DNA from: Salegentibacter_A chungangensis
GTDB lineage: Bacteria > Bacteroidota > Bacteroidia > Flavobacteriales > Flavobacteriaceae
NCBI RefSeq assembly: GCF_042678405.1
Contig: NZ_JBHTLI010000001.1
Span: forward strand, 434,001 to 498,000
Direction of reading: 5' to 3'
DNA: 64,000 nt
Every line of letters starts with the position of its first letter. Positions within the stretch are counted from its first letter, which is position 1. Made by a program: the position numbers and the translations under genes. Positions 8,363-17,544 of this stretch are shown here, piece after piece. The notes beneath the pieces were generated by a model that saw only the letters and a list, made by a program, of their open reading frames with translations, was not told the origin of the DNA and did not search any database.

Positions 8363-8395
8363 AAAAAAAACCAGCCTTTCGGCTGGTTTTTTTTT
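8363..8395. terminator. Bidirectional terminator between tatA and the DUF4837 gene
   Basis: Perfect stem CCAGCC (8371-8376) and GGCTGG (8381-8386) with loop TTTC, preceded by an A-run and followed by nine T residues. It works for tatA on the + strand and, by symmetry, for the converging DUF4837 operon. Confidence 0.9.
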
Positions 8396-8400
8396 ATTTC

Positions 8401-9378
8401 CTATTTGATGTCTGCCGATTGCAGTATTGCATCGAGTTCAAAGATATTATCCCGTTTTCCCCTTGAAGGAGAGAATACAAAACCTTCCAGGATAAGGTAC
8501 CTGTCGTTCTTTTCATCTTTAACAGCGTAGTTCACAAAAGGGCCCGCCATAAAAGCATTCTTCACCTCCCAGGTTCCCCTGGTCTCATAAGCGAATTTCC
8601 CGTCTATTTCAGTTTCAAACAAATAAGGGGCATAGGCCTCTTCAGTGATCATATAACTGCCTTCCACAGGCCCGGGAATATGGGCCTTACCTATAGAGTC
8701 TCTCATCTTGATGATATTCCCTATAACATTGGTGTCTTTCTCTATGGTACTTAAAGGAACTTCATAAATAAGAATCTCCATATTTCCCTTAGGAATCTCC
8801 TTTCTTATCCAGGAAAAATTCTTCGCTTCTTTAGCATAACGATAGGCCGTTGGAAACTTGAGCGACAAACCGAAGTTTTCCTTCAGCTTTTTATCGTCTT
8901 TAAGTCCTTTGGCGATACGTCTTTGCTTTTCTTTTAGTTCGGTTTCCTTGTAAATAGAAATAATACTGTCTGACTGCTTATTGATTTGCTCAATAAGTGC
9001 TTCCTCGTTCTTACCTCTTATCACAACTCCTTTTTGAGGCCTGGCATAGACCTCATTCAACACTCTGAATTCATTAGTGTCCCCTTCTTCAATCTTTAAG
9101 AACAATCTGTTCTTTCTAACAAAACCGGAAAAGGTTTGGGGTGGGATCTGGCTTAGGGAAAACAAAGGCTCTTCCTGGGGAAGTCCGTCTACCGCAGCTG
9201 CAAGATTAGTCCTAATGGTCTCTCCTACTTCTCCTTCCCATAAACTATTCTCTATGACCACCGTGAGTTGATTAATATTTCCGGAGGAATCGGTAAGGAC
9301 CCTTTCATTTTTCTCTGAGCTCTCCTTACAGGAAACAAATAGCAAAATACTGAAAACGAGGACTAAATATTTTTTCAT
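8401..9378 (-). CDS. DUF4837 family lipoprotein
   Basis: 325 residues with a type II signal peptide: a hydrophobic segment ending LLFVSC with the lipidation Cys at position 17. The sequence matches the Bacteroidota-restricted DUF4837 family, whose function is unknown. It is probably exported and anchored to a membrane. The gene lies 24 bp downstream of the lytic transglycosylase in the same direction and ends at a shared terminator, so both are probably one transcript. The pairing with a peptidoglycan hydrolase is the only functional hint. Confidence 0.8.
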   Translation of the reverse strand: MKKYLVLVFSILLFVSCKESSEKNERVLTDSSGNINQLTVVIENSLWEGEVGETIRTNLAAAVDGLPQEEPLFSLSQIPPQTFSGFVRKNRLFLKIEEGDTNEFRVLNEVYARPQKGVVIRGKNEEALIEQINKQSDSIISIYKETELKEKQRRIAKGLKDDKKLKENFGLSLKFPTAYRYAKEAKNFSWIRKEIPKGNMEILIYEVPLSTIEKDTNVIGNIIKMRDSIGKAHIPGPVEGSYMITEEAYAPYLFETEIDGKFAYETRGTWEVKNAFMAGPFVNYAVKDEKNDRYLILEGFVFSPSRGKRDNIFELDAILQSADIK

Positions 9379-9402
9379 ATTGTAAAATTTGGTTAGGTTT
9401 TT

Positions 9403-10986
9403 TTAGCCTTTGGAAAGCTTAAGCTTCATTCCCGGCTTTAAGTGGTTACTGTTCACATTATTCCAAGCCCTCAAATTCTGTACCGTAACTCCCGGAAACT
9501 TCTTAGAAATACTCCAAAGCGAATCTCCTTTTTTCACGGTATACACTTTCGGAGTACTCTTATTATGAGATTTGGATGCCGTACTCCCGCCTGAAACCAC
9601 CGGTTTTCGGGGGTATATGGTGAGATACTGGCCAATGCGAAGATTATTGCTTCTAAGGTTGTTCCATCGTTTAATGCTGCTTATACCTACCCCATATTTT
9701 TCTGCGATCTTTCCTAAATAGTCCCCTCTTCTTACGCGATATCTAATCCTGTCTTCAGCCTCTACATAATTAGGAAGTTTATCTTTCTCCTCTTTTATCT
9801 CTTCTGAAGCGTACTTATAGATCGCTTTTTCATTGTTCACAAATACGCCTGAAGCCTCCCGTGGAAGCCTTAAAACGTAATCCTCATCATCTACATACGG
9901 AATGACATTAAGTTTATAGCTTGGATTTAAAAACTGAAGCATTTCCTTATCCACCCCGGTCACCTTGGTAACCTGATCGAAGGTGATCATTTCCTTTACC
10001 TTAATGGTATCGGTCTCAAAATAGGCGACCTCGGGACGATTTGGCTGAAAGCCGTGCTCTTCAGCATACTCAAAGATATAAAGCGTGGCCAGGAAAGCCG
10101 GAACATAGCCTGCGGTCTCACGGGGTAAATACCTTCTTAAATGCCAGTAATTATTACTTCCGCCGCTTCTTCGTATAGCTTTGGAAACATTTCCCGGCCC
10201 TGAATTATAGGAAGCCAGCACAAGATCCCAGTCCCCAAAAATTCCGTACAGGTTGGCCAGGTATTTGGCTGCAGCTTCGGTAGACATTGTAGGGTCCATA
10301 CGCTCATCTACGTAAGAGCTTATGTCCAGTCCGTGGGCTTTTCCTGTGGTATACATAAACTGCCAGAGACCCGTCGCTCCAACCCAGGACTTCGCCCTCG
10401 GGTTCAGGGCAGATTCCACTATAGCAAGATATTTTATCTCCAGCGGAATATCATACCTGTCCAGTTGTTGTTCAAACATCGGGAAATAATAATCGCTAAG
10501 CGCCATTAGGCGCTCCATAGCCTTCTTATTCCGTTTCAGATAAGATTTGATAACACTTTCCAGAATAGGATTGTATTCTATATTGAAAGGCGTCCGGGCA
10601 TTAAGCTTTGCCAGCCGGGCTTTCAAGGTATCTGTTGGTAATTCCTTATAAACAACTTCAGAATAATCCTGATCCATCACACTGGCGTGCATTGTCTCAT
10701 ACAGATCAGAATTTGTAAGTGCCGCACTCCAAAGGCTGTCTATACGTGCGGCTTTAGGCAGATCTTCAAGTGCTACCTTAGAAGAGTCCCTGATCACGGC
10801 CGATATCGGCAATTTATTCTGAAACTCCGGGTCTGGTTTTTCAAGAATAATATCCTTGTTCCCGGTTTTATGAAAGATCTGTACCCTGAAATTCGCTTTT
10901 TTAACCTCTTTGTCCCGGTCTTTTTCCTGGGCAATTAGATTAGCACCAACAAACAATAAGAGCAATAATAATTTAGGCTTCACCAT
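9403..10986 (-). CDS. Membrane-bound lytic murein transglycosylase (MltD-like) with two LysM domains
   Basis: 527 residues. A signal peptide (residues 1-20, ending IAQ) is followed by an SLT domain with the catalytic Glu191 in the IVESALNP motif and the downstream GATGLWQFM core. Two LysM repeats sit at about 405-450 (RYRVRRGDYLGKIAEKYGV) and 480-525 (YTVKKGDSLWSISKKF). Enzymes of this type cleave MurNAc-GlcNAc bonds to 1,6-anhydro products in the periplasm, and LysM holds the glycan. It differs from E. coli MltD in lacking an evident lipobox. The gene lies between pgk and the DUF4837 lipoprotein gene. Confidence 0.9.
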   Translation of the reverse strand: MVKPKLLLLLLFVGANLIAQEKDRDKEVKKANFRVQIFHKTGNKDIILEKPDPEFQNKLPISAVIRDSSKVALEDLPKAARIDSLWSAALTNSDLYETMHASVMDQDYSEVVYKELPTDTLKARLAKLNARTPFNIEYNPILESVIKSYLKRNKKAMERLMALSDYYFPMFEQQLDRYDIPLEIKYLAIVESALNPRAKSWVGATGLWQFMYTTGKAHGLDISSYVDERMDPTMSTEAAAKYLANLYGIFGDWDLVLASYNSGPGNVSKAIRRSGGSNNYWHLRRYLPRETAGYVPAFLATLYIFEYAEEHGFQPNRPEVAYFETDTIKVKEMITFDQVTKVTGVDKEMLQFLNPSYKLNVIPYVDDEDYVLRLPREASGVFVNNEKAIYKYASEEIKEEKDKLPNYVEAEDRIRYRVRRGDYLGKIAEKYGVGISSIKRWNNLRSNNLRIGQYLTIYPRKPVVSGGSTASKSHNKSTPKVYTVKKGDSLWSISKKFPGVTVQNLRAWNNVNSNHLKPGMKLKLSKG

Positions 10987-11039
10987 ACCTCATTCATCCT
11001 TTTTTATTAAAAACGAAATTATAACAAATTTCGTACCTC

Positions 11040-12224
11040 TTATTGGCCAATGGCCTCGATTCCCGGAAGTGATTTTCCTTCCAGCATTTCAAGCATTGCT
11101 CCGCCCCCGGTAGAAACATAGCTCACCTTGTCTTCAAAACCGAATTTCTTAACGGCAGCAACAGAATCACCCCCTCCAACAAGAGAGAATGCTCCGTTTT
11201 TGGTTGCATTGGCAATAAAATTACCGATCTCAATGGTTCCTTTTGCAAAAGTTTCCATTTCAAAAACTCCTACCGGTCCATTCCAGAGGATGATCCTGGA
11301 TTTAGAGATCACATCGGCAAAATTTTTAAGGGTTTCCGGGCCTACATCAAGTCCCATCCAGCCGTCAGGGATATTGTCTACCTGTTCTATCTGTGTACTA
11401 GCCTGCTCTGAAAAGCTGTCGGCAATCACAGAATCTACAGGTAAATGTACCTGTACGCCTTTTTCTTTCGCTTTTTCAAGGATCTCAAGGGCAAGTTCCT
11501 GCTTGTCCTCTTCAACAAGAGAATTCCCTATTTTTCCGCCTTTGGCTTTAATAAAGGTATAGGTCATTCCGCCACCAATAATAAGGTGGTCTATTTTATC
11601 TAGGATATTTTCAATTACGGTGATCTTTGAAGAAACCTTCGCTCCGCCCAAAATCGCGGTAACCGGCTTCTCTTTGCTGTGAAGGACCTTATCCAGACTT
11701 TTAATTTCCTTAGCCAGAAGATATCCGAAACATTTATCTTTAAAGAATTTTGCAACAACGGTAGTCGAAGCGTGGGCACGGTGTGCGGTTCCGAAGGCGT
11801 CGTTCACATAAATATCTCCAAGTTCAGAGAGTTGTTTTGCAAATTCCTCGTCTCCGGCTTTTTCTTCCTTATGATAACGAAGGTTCTCCAGTAAAAGGAT
11901 CTCTCCCGGTTGCAGATTATCTGCTGCTTTCTTCACCTCTTCTCCAACGCAGTCTTCCACAAACTTTGGCTCTACGCCTATCACTTCAGAAACCTTGCTT
12001 ACAATATTTCTAAGAGAGAATTTAGCCTCCTGTCCTTCAGGTCTTCCCAGGTGTGACATCAGCACCACACTTCCTCCGTCTTCAAGAATCTTCAGGATGC
12101 TTGGCTTGGCTGCTTCAATCCGGTTGGCATCGGTCACCTTCAGGTTTTCATCCAACGGCACATTAAAGTCAACCCTTATCAATGCTCTTTTCCCCTTAAA
12201 ATTGTAATCGTCTATAGTTTTCAT
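11040..12224 (-). CDS. pgk: Phosphoglycerate kinase
   Basis: 394 residues, the usual bacterial length. The N-terminal RVDFNVPLDE (substrate-binding), the R-H-x-S region (SHLGRPEG) and the C-terminal nucleotide motif GGGDSVAAVKKFG followed by STGGGAMLEMLEG are all present. It transfers phosphate from 1,3-bisphosphoglycerate to ADP in glycolysis. The gene has its own very close promoter and lies 53 bp upstream of the lytic transglycosylase. It diverges from holB, and the two promoters lie within about 50 bp of each other. Confidence 0.97.
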   Translation of the reverse strand: MKTIDDYNFKGKRALIRVDFNVPLDENLKVTDANRIEAAKPSILKILEDGGSVVLMSHLGRPEGQEAKFSLRNIVSKVSEVIGVEPKFVEDCVGEEVKKAADNLQPGEILLLENLRYHKEEKAGDEEFAKQLSELGDIYVNDAFGTAHRAHASTTVVAKFFKDKCFGYLLAKEIKSLDKVLHSKEKPVTAILGGAKVSSKITVIENILDKIDHLIIGGGMTYTFIKAKGGKIGNSLVEEDKQELALEILEKAKEKGVQVHLPVDSVIADSFSEQASTQIEQVDNIPDGWMGLDVGPETLKNFADVISKSRIILWNGPVGVFEMETFAKGTIEIGNFIANATKNGAFSLVGGGDSVAAVKKFGFEDKVSYVSTGGGAMLEMLEGKSLPGIEAIGQ

Positions 12225-12239
12225 AAGTCTGCTTTATTA

Positions 12240-12247
12240 CAAATATA
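12240..12247 (-). promoter_or_regulatory. -7 promoter element of pgk
   Basis: Minus-strand TATATTTG, an exact TAnnTTTG match, ends 15 nt before the pgk ATG, so the leader would be about 12 nt. Confidence 0.6.
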
Positions 12248-12282
12248 ATTTTTTCCGAAGATATAAAAGTGCATAGAAGTTT

Positions 12283-12290
12283 TATATTTG
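12283..12290 (+). promoter_or_regulatory. -7 promoter element of holB (leaderless geometry)
   Basis: TATATTTG (exact TAnnTTTG match) ends only 3 nt before the holB ATG at 12294. With the usual 3-5 nt from element to start site, transcription would begin at or next to the first codon. Confidence 0.55.
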
Positions 12291-12293
12291 CTT

Positions 12294-13448
12294 ATGCTTT
12301 TTTCAGATATTATAGGTTTACCGCACATTAAAAATCACCTGACAACTACGGCAGACCGAAACCGTATTCCGCACGCCCAGTTATTTGTTGGGAACAGCGG
12401 CAGCGGTACGCTTCCTATGGCGATCGCCTATGCCCAATACATACTTTGTAAGAATAATAATAGCGAGAACAATACAGGTAATGAGGCCTGTAATATGAAA
12501 TTCGGGAATCTTTCACACCCCGACCTGCATTTTGCCTTCCCGGTAGCGGCCAATGACAAGGTGAAGAAGCACCCTGTTTCCTCTCATTTCCTGGAGGAAT
12601 GGCGCAAATTCATTAAGACCAACCCCTACGGAAGTCTTTATGACTGGTACCAGCGGCTTGGCATTGAGAATAAACAGGGAAAGATTGGGGTAGATGAAGC
12701 ACAGGATATCGTGAAGTCCTTATCCCTGAAGGCTTATGAAGGCGGATACAAGGTAATGCTGATATGGATGGCTGAAAAGATGAATATGGAGGCCGCCAAC
12801 AAATTGCTTAAGCTCATTGAGGAGCCGCCTAACAATACGCTTTTCCTTCTTGTAGCCGAAGATGAAGAACAGATCATCCAAACCATAAAATCGCGTTGCC
12901 AGAGACTTCACTTCCCTCCTCTTGCCGAAGCCGATATTGCTGATGCCCTGGTGAAGAACCAATATTGCGGCCAGCAGGATGCTCTTAGTATTGCACATCA
13001 GGCAAATGGCAGTTACACCAGGGCTGTACACCTATCACAAAAAAATACAGGAGATGAGCAGTATGAACAATGGTTTGTGCAATGGGTAAGAAGTGCCTTT
13101 AAGGCCAAAGGAAACAAAGGCACCGTGCTCGAGCTTATTGCGTGGAGCGAAGAAATTGCCGATCTGGGAAGGGAAAGTCAGAAAAGTTTTCTTTTATATT
13201 GTCTTGACTTTTTCAGACAGGCAATGGTGATGAATTACAAAGCAGAAGAACTGGTCTATCTCTCACCAAAGACCAAAGGCTTTAAACTGGAAAAGTTTGC
13301 GCCCTTTGTGCACGGAGGTAATATTATGGAGATCACAAAGGCCCTTGAAGATGCCATTTACCATATTCAACGAAATGGAAACGCTAAGATTATACTAACC
13401 GATTTATCAATTAAACTAACCCGCTTTCTGCATAAAAAAGCAGCTTAA
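12294..13448 (+). CDS. holB: DNA polymerase III delta' subunit
   Basis: 384 residues from the ATG at 12294 (MLFSDIIGLPHIKNHL); an in-frame TTG two codons upstream lies in the promoter and is rejected. It is an AAA+ clamp-loader subunit with a degenerate P-loop (GNSGSGTLPM instead of GxxGxGKT), as expected for delta', which does not bind ATP productively. The arginine-finger SRC motif (KSRCQRLHF) is retained. The protein loads the beta clamp on primed DNA. It is followed after 2 bp by a DoxX-like membrane protein, probably on the same transcript, and then a strong terminator. Confidence 0.88.
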   Translation: MLFSDIIGLPHIKNHLTTTADRNRIPHAQLFVGNSGSGTLPMAIAYAQYILCKNNNSENNTGNEACNMKFGNLSHPDLHFAFPVAANDKVKKHPVSSHFLEEWRKFIKTNPYGSLYDWYQRLGIENKQGKIGVDEAQDIVKSLSLKAYEGGYKVMLIWMAEKMNMEAANKLLKLIEEPPNNTLFLLVAEDEEQIIQTIKSRCQRLHFPPLAEADIADALVKNQYCGQQDALSIAHQANGSYTRAVHLSQKNTGDEQYEQWFVQWVRSAFKAKGNKGTVLELIAWSEEIADLGRESQKSFLLYCLDFFRQAMVMNYKAEELVYLSPKTKGFKLEKFAPFVHGGNIMEITKALEDAIYHIQRNGNAKIILTDLSIKLTRFLHKKAA

Positions 13449-13450
13449 TT

Positions 13451-13846
13451 ATGGAAAACATTACCACTTACATTACAGAAATACTAATTCTAGGATTTGT
13501 CCTGATCACCTTTTTACAATCGGGAATAGACAAGGCCACTGACTGGGAAGGAAATACCGGCTGGCTGAAAGATCACTTTTCAGGAACCTTTCTTAAAGGC
13601 CAGGTACCTTTAATGGTAGGCATCGTGATGATCCTTGAGATCATTACCGGGATACTTGCCCTGGGAGGAATCATCTGGATCATTGCTTTCGGAGCTACCC
13701 AGTTAGGTCTTTACGCCTGCGTATTAGCTGCTCTAACGCTCTTAATGCTATTATTCGGGCAAAGAGTAGCTAAGGATTATCCAGGTGCTTTTACGCTCAC
13801 AGGATACTTTACGATTGCCATAATTGGAGTTTACCTGCTTTCGTAA
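13451..13846 (+). CDS. DoxX-like integral membrane protein
   Basis: 131 residues with four predicted transmembrane helices (about 8-25, 50-70, 75-100, 110-130). A charged loop DKATDWEGNTGWLKDHF follows helix 1. The layout and helix count fit the DoxX/DoxD-like superfamily, whose members have been linked to quinone- or redox-associated roles, but no function can be given here. It is co-transcribed with holB (2-bp gap) and terminated just downstream. Confidence 0.65.
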   Translation: MENITTYITEILILGFVLITFLQSGIDKATDWEGNTGWLKDHFSGTFLKGQVPLMVGIVMILEIITGILALGGIIWIIAFGATQLGLYACVLAALTLLMLLFGQRVAKDYPGAFTLTGYFTIAIIGVYLLS

Positions 13847-13870
13847 ATGATTAAAAACATTTTTAATAAA

Positions 13871-13901
13871 AAAAGCTTCAGTCAAAACTGAAGCTTTTTT
13901 T
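13871..13901. terminator. Bidirectional terminator between the DoxX-like gene and the OmpH-like gene
   Basis: Perfect 9-bp stem AGCTTCAGT (13874-13882) / ACTGAAGCT (13887-13895) with loop CAAA, flanked by an A-run and a T-run. It serves both converging genes. Confidence 0.9.
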
Positions 13902-13923
13902 ATGATGGAATCTTATTTAAAGA

Positions 13924-14439
13924 TTATTCCTTTTCGTACTCTTCATTAAGATTGTTCAGGATCTCTTCGGTTATATCCAAACCTTCTTCCGCATACATGA
14001 TGTTTGCAGATTCGTTAGATCCAAATATGTAAGTGTACCCCTTATCTTTTCCATAATCCTTAACATAATCTTTCACCTTTGTAACGATAGAATCGATAAC
14101 CGCATCGCTTTCCTTTCTTAGCTGCCCGCCTTTCATTTGCTGTTGCTGCTGCAGCATTTGCTGTTTTTGCATAAGCTCCTGCTCTTTTTCCTGGCGCTGA
14201 GACTGGCTCATAGAACCTCTTTCTTCCTGGTATGCCTGAACCTCCTGTTGGAAAGCCTTGGCTGCAGAATCAAGTTGTTGTCTTACAGAATCAGATTTAG
14301 TGTTGAATTTAGCTTCAACATCTTTCATCTCTTTATACTCCTGGATCAATTTGGTAGTATCTACGTAGGCTGTTTTTTGTTGGGTGCAAGAAGTTAGAGC
14401 AACTAAAAGAACACCAACTGCTAAAATTTTTTTCATCAT
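13924..14439 (-). CDS. OmpH/Skp-family periplasmic lipoprotein
   Basis: About 171 residues from the ATG at 14439 (or 14436). An upstream TTG at 14457 overlaps the promoter element and is rejected. A lipobox LVALTSC follows the hydrophobic signal. The mature part is a long Gln/Glu/Lys-rich coiled coil (residues ~25-125), then a short beta region (DKGYTYIFGSNES), the Skp tentacle-and-base layout. Skp-like chaperones hold unfolded outer-membrane proteins in the periplasm; a lipobox means this copy is membrane tethered, which is unlike E. coli Skp. It is monocistronic, between its own promoter and a shared terminator. Confidence 0.82.
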   Translation of the reverse strand: MMKKILAVGVLLVALTSCTQQKTAYVDTTKLIQEYKEMKDVEAKFNTKSDSVRQQLDSAAKAFQQEVQAYQEERGSMSQSQRQEKEQELMQKQQMLQQQQQMKGGQLRKESDAVIDSIVTKVKDYVKDYGKDKGYTYIFGSNESANIMYAEEGLDITEEILNNLNEEYEKE

Positions 14440-14458
14440 TTGGATTATTTGTTTCAAG

Positions 14459-14466
14459 CAAATGTA
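14459..14466 (-). promoter_or_regulatory. -7 promoter element of the OmpH-like gene
   Basis: Minus-strand TACATTTG, an exact TAnnTTTG match, lies 19 nt upstream of the ATG at 14439. This supports the ATG over the TTG at 14457. Confidence 0.6.
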
Positions 14467-14720
14467 ATAAAGTATAAACTTTTGGATAGCGGAAAATGAA
14501 ACTGAAATAAGTCTTAGGTGAAAAAATTATAAATCTTTAATCGAAGAAATTTATATCTCAAATTTAAGTATAACGTAAATTGATGCTAAAAAAGAAGCGA
14601 ATAGAATTTTATTATAAAAACTCGTAAGATTAAAGCCGTATACAGGCGTTTTTAAAATCCCAAAGCAGAATAACACCATTAGAGACATAAAAGTGGCTTA
14701 AATCGCCTTATTTGGAGTTT
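14467..14720. other. AT-rich intergenic stretch without a gene
   Basis: About 250 bp between the OmpH-like promoter and the end of the methyltransferase gene. Only short, weak inverted repeats are seen (for example GCC...GGC around 14635-14647 followed by five T). I see no reading frame or RNA gene. Confidence 0.5.
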
Positions 14721-15551
14721 TTAAGCCTTTTTGAAGAAATAAACAAGGGAGGAGTACTCCCCGGAGGTTGCAGCCTTTAAATTTGAAACAAAGCCGCGGT
14801 AAAATGCTTTTGGAAAATTCATCTTCCCGCTTTTGTATTTTTCGGAAAGAAGGCTCACATAAAATGAATCGAATTTCAAGGGGCGGGTTTTTAAAAGTTC
14901 GAAACCGTGATTTCTGAAGATCTCCTTTATTCCGTTTGGGGAAAAATGCCAAAGGTGTCTCGGCACATCATAGGCCGCCCAGAATTCTCCATAAAATTCT
15001 GCATCGTGACTTTTAAAATTCGGAACGGCGATCACAGCGATCCCGTTTTCATTTAAAAGACTCTTCAGGTTTTCAATATAAGATTCTATATCGGGAATAT
15101 GTTCCAAAACATGCCACATCGTGATCACATCAAAATTATGAGAGGTGATCTCCGAAACATGCTTTTTAAGGATCACTCCTTTGCTCAAAGCTAAACTCCG
15201 GGCATCAGGATTTGGTTCTACTCCTTCTACTTCCCAACCACTCATTTTTGCCCGGTCCAAAAAATCTCCTGTACCTGCCCCGATATCCAAAATTTTTCCT
15301 TCGGTATTGAATTGAGATATCCAGGCAAGTTTTTTACCGAGCATATAATTTTTTACGATCCGATAAACCTTATCCTTTAAATTATCGGTGGCATCGGTAT
15401 GAGAAATATAGTCCTCACTTTTATAATAATCCTCAAGATTTTCAGGAACGGGTCTGGTTTCTAAAATATCAAGATCCGTTCTTTGTACAAGTTCAAAAAC
15501 CTGATCGCTTATCAAATGATCTTTACATTTTAGAAACACTTTTTTCTCCAT
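14721..15551 (-). CDS. Class I SAM-dependent methyltransferase
   Basis: 276 residues. The N-terminal ~90 residues begin MEKKVFLKCKDHLISDQVFEL, a region that in relatives may bind substrate. Then comes the SAM motif I ILDIGAGTGDFLDRA and a post-motif HVLEHIPD, as in the UbiE/COQ3-like methyltransferase_12 type. The substrate is unknown; many relatives act on small molecules or sugars. The gene has its own promoter 40 bp upstream and is separated from mnmG by a parS-like palindrome. Confidence 0.82.
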   Translation of the reverse strand: MEKKVFLKCKDHLISDQVFELVQRTDLDILETRPVPENLEDYYKSEDYISHTDATDNLKDKVYRIVKNYMLGKKLAWISQFNTEGKILDIGAGTGDFLDRAKMSGWEVEGVEPNPDARSLALSKGVILKKHVSEITSHNFDVITMWHVLEHIPDIESYIENLKSLLNENGIAVIAVPNFKSHDAEFYGEFWAAYDVPRHLWHFSPNGIKEIFRNHGFELLKTRPLKFDSFYVSLLSEKYKSGKMNFPKAFYRGFVSNLKAATSGEYSSLVYFFKKA

Positions 15552-15593
15552 TAAACCGAAAATTTTCTCCGAGAGATTTAATTAAAATAATTA

Positions 15594-15601
15594 CAAAAGT
15601 A
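15594..15601 (-). promoter_or_regulatory. -7 promoter element of the methyltransferase gene
   Basis: Minus-strand TACTTTTG matches TAnnTTTG exactly and ends 42 nt before the ATG at 15551. Confidence 0.5.
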
Positions 15602-15629
15602 AGATAGCAAAAAGTATAAATTACAAAAT

Positions 15630-15645
15630 AGTTCCACGTGGAACA
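15630..15645. other. parS-like ParB-binding palindrome (site 1)
   Basis: A perfect 14-bp palindrome GTTCCACGTGGAAC (15631-15644) flanked by A on both sides. It matches the conserved parS core GTTnCACGTGnAAC recognised by chromosomal ParB in many phyla. It lies in the 102-bp gap between mnmG and the methyltransferase gene, 1.9 kb from a second copy. ParB binding here is inferred from the motif. Confidence 0.75.
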
Positions 15646-15653
15646 TCTCGTTT

Positions 15654-17525
15654 TTATCTTCCCATATAAACTAAAAGAACCGAAATATCATTAGGGCTCA
15701 CTCCGCTGATTCGTGAAGCCTGAGACACACTTGTGGGCTGCACCTTATTTAGCTTTTCCCTGGCCTCGTAAGACATCGATTTAATATTGGAATAATCAAA
15801 TCCCTGTGGAATTTTTACATCCTCCAGTCGGTTTAACTTATCGGCATTGTTCTTTTCCTTTTCTATATAACCGGAATACTTAACCTGAATTTCGGTTTGT
15901 TCAAGCATTTCTGTATTGAGGTCGTTTTCCTGAATGTACTCCTCTACCCCGGGAAATTTTCTGATATCTTCCATCTCAATATTCGGTCTTGAAAAGACCT
16001 TGAATATCTTATCGCTTTGTTTCATTTTGGAAGAATTATTTTCTTCCAGAACAGGGTTTGAATATTCAGGCGTTACACTTTTTTCCTTAAGGAAATTTAC
16101 AAAGTCAAGAGATTTCGCCTTCTTCTCTTCCATTTTTCTCATACGGTCTTCGGAAGCCAGACCCATCTTATAAGATCTTTCCGTTAACCTGAAATCGGCA
16201 TTGTCCTGTCTTAATAAAGTTCTGTATTCCGCTCTCGAAGTAAACATTCGGTATGGCTCTTCGGTTCCTTTTGTAATCAGGTCATCTATAAGAACACCAA
16301 TATAAGCTTCATTCCTTTTCAGGATAAATTCTTCCTTTTCCTGAATTTTGAGGGCGGCATTTATACCGGCCATTAATCCCTGGCAACCGGCTTCTTCATA
16401 CCCGGTAGTTCCGTTTATCTGTCCGGCAAAATATAAACCTTCCACAAGTTTTGTTTCAAGTGTATGTTTAAGCTGGGTTGGCGGGAAATAATCATACTCT
16501 ATAGCATAACCCGGTCGGAAGAATTTCACATTTTCAAAACCTGCAACTGAACGCAAGGCATTAAACTGAACATCTTCCGGGAGGGAAGTAGAAAACCCGT
16601 TTACATAAACTTCTACGGTATTCCATCCTTCGGGTTCCACAAACAACTGGTGTCTGTCCTTATCTGCAAAACGGTTGATCTTATCTTCTATAGAAGGACA
16701 GTATCTTGGGCCAATACTTTTAATCCTGCCATTAAACATAGGAGACCTGTCGAAGCCTTCTTTTAATATTTCGTGAACCTCGTTTGAGGTGTAGGTCATA
16801 TAACAGGAGCGCTGTTTGCTAAGCGGTTTTGTCTCATCAGAAAATGAAAATTTTCCCGGAACATCATCTCCGGGTTGTTCTATCATTTTTGAATAATCCA
16901 GGGAACGACCATCAACTCTTGGAGGTGTTCCCGTCTTCATTCTCCCCGCTTCAAAACCTACATCGATAAGATCCTTTGTGATTCCGGTAGCGGCTCTTTC
17001 TCCTGCTCTACCTCCTCCAAATTGTTTATCCCCAATATGAATTAACCCGTTCAAAAAAGTACCATTGGTACAGATCACGGTTTTGGCTTTTATCTCTAAC
17101 CCAAGTGAAGTTTTCACTCCTTTCACCTGGTCATTTTCTATGATAAGGCCTGCAACCATTTCCTGGTAAAAATCGAGATTTGGAGTTTGTTCCAAACGTA
17201 TCCTCCAGTCTTCAGAAAATCGCATTCGGTCACTCTGCACTCTTGGACTCCACATTGCAGGGCCTTTAGATTTATTGAGCATTTTGAACTGGATCGCACT
17301 GGTATCACTAACGAGCCCGCTATAACCACCAAGGGCGTCGATCTCTCTAAGGATCTGCCCTTTTGCTATACCACCCATAGCAGGGTTACAGCTCATCTGC
17401 GCGATATTCTGCAAATTCATCGTAACCAGTAAAGTTTTACAACCCATATTTGCTGCAGCTGCAGCGGCTTCACTTCCTGCGTGACCGGCACCTACTACAA
17501 TAACATCATACTCCTTTTCAAACAT
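15654..17525 (-). CDS. mnmG: tRNA uridine-5-carboxymethylaminomethyl modification enzyme MnmG (GidA)
   Basis: 623 residues, full length. The FAD-binding GAGHAGSEAA starts at residue 12, the MSCNPAMGGIAKGQ motif follows at ~44-57, and there is an internal GGGRAGERAATG segment. A C-terminal helical domain ends SGVSPNDISVLLVYMGR. With MnmE it installs the cmnm5 group at the tRNA wobble uridine. It follows ybeY by 19 bp in the same direction and is framed by two parS-like palindromes, the mnmG/gidA-near-origin arrangement seen in many bacteria. Confidence 0.97.
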   Translation of the reverse strand: MFEKEYDVIVVGAGHAGSEAAAAAANMGCKTLLVTMNLQNIAQMSCNPAMGGIAKGQILREIDALGGYSGLVSDTSAIQFKMLNKSKGPAMWSPRVQSDRMRFSEDWRIRLEQTPNLDFYQEMVAGLIIENDQVKGVKTSLGLEIKAKTVICTNGTFLNGLIHIGDKQFGGGRAGERAATGITKDLIDVGFEAGRMKTGTPPRVDGRSLDYSKMIEQPGDDVPGKFSFSDETKPLSKQRSCYMTYTSNEVHEILKEGFDRSPMFNGRIKSIGPRYCPSIEDKINRFADKDRHQLFVEPEGWNTVEVYVNGFSTSLPEDVQFNALRSVAGFENVKFFRPGYAIEYDYFPPTQLKHTLETKLVEGLYFAGQINGTTGYEEAGCQGLMAGINAALKIQEKEEFILKRNEAYIGVLIDDLITKGTEEPYRMFTSRAEYRTLLRQDNADFRLTERSYKMGLASEDRMRKMEEKKAKSLDFVNFLKEKSVTPEYSNPVLEENNSSKMKQSDKIFKVFSRPNIEMEDIRKFPGVEEYIQENDLNTEMLEQTEIQVKYSGYIEKEKNNADKLNRLEDVKIPQGFDYSNIKSMSYEAREKLNKVQPTSVSQASRISGVSPNDISVLLVYMGR

Positions 17526-17544
17526 AAAATCTCTGCTTTTTCTA

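Noticed and set aside
11128..12207. Frames on the + strand within pgk
   Set aside because: Antisense shadows of a clear phosphoglycerate kinase gene; no motif or start signal.
14698..14952. 84-residue minus-strand frame overlapping the methyltransferase gene
   Set aside because: It overlaps the real methyltransferase in another frame, has no family features and no promoter.
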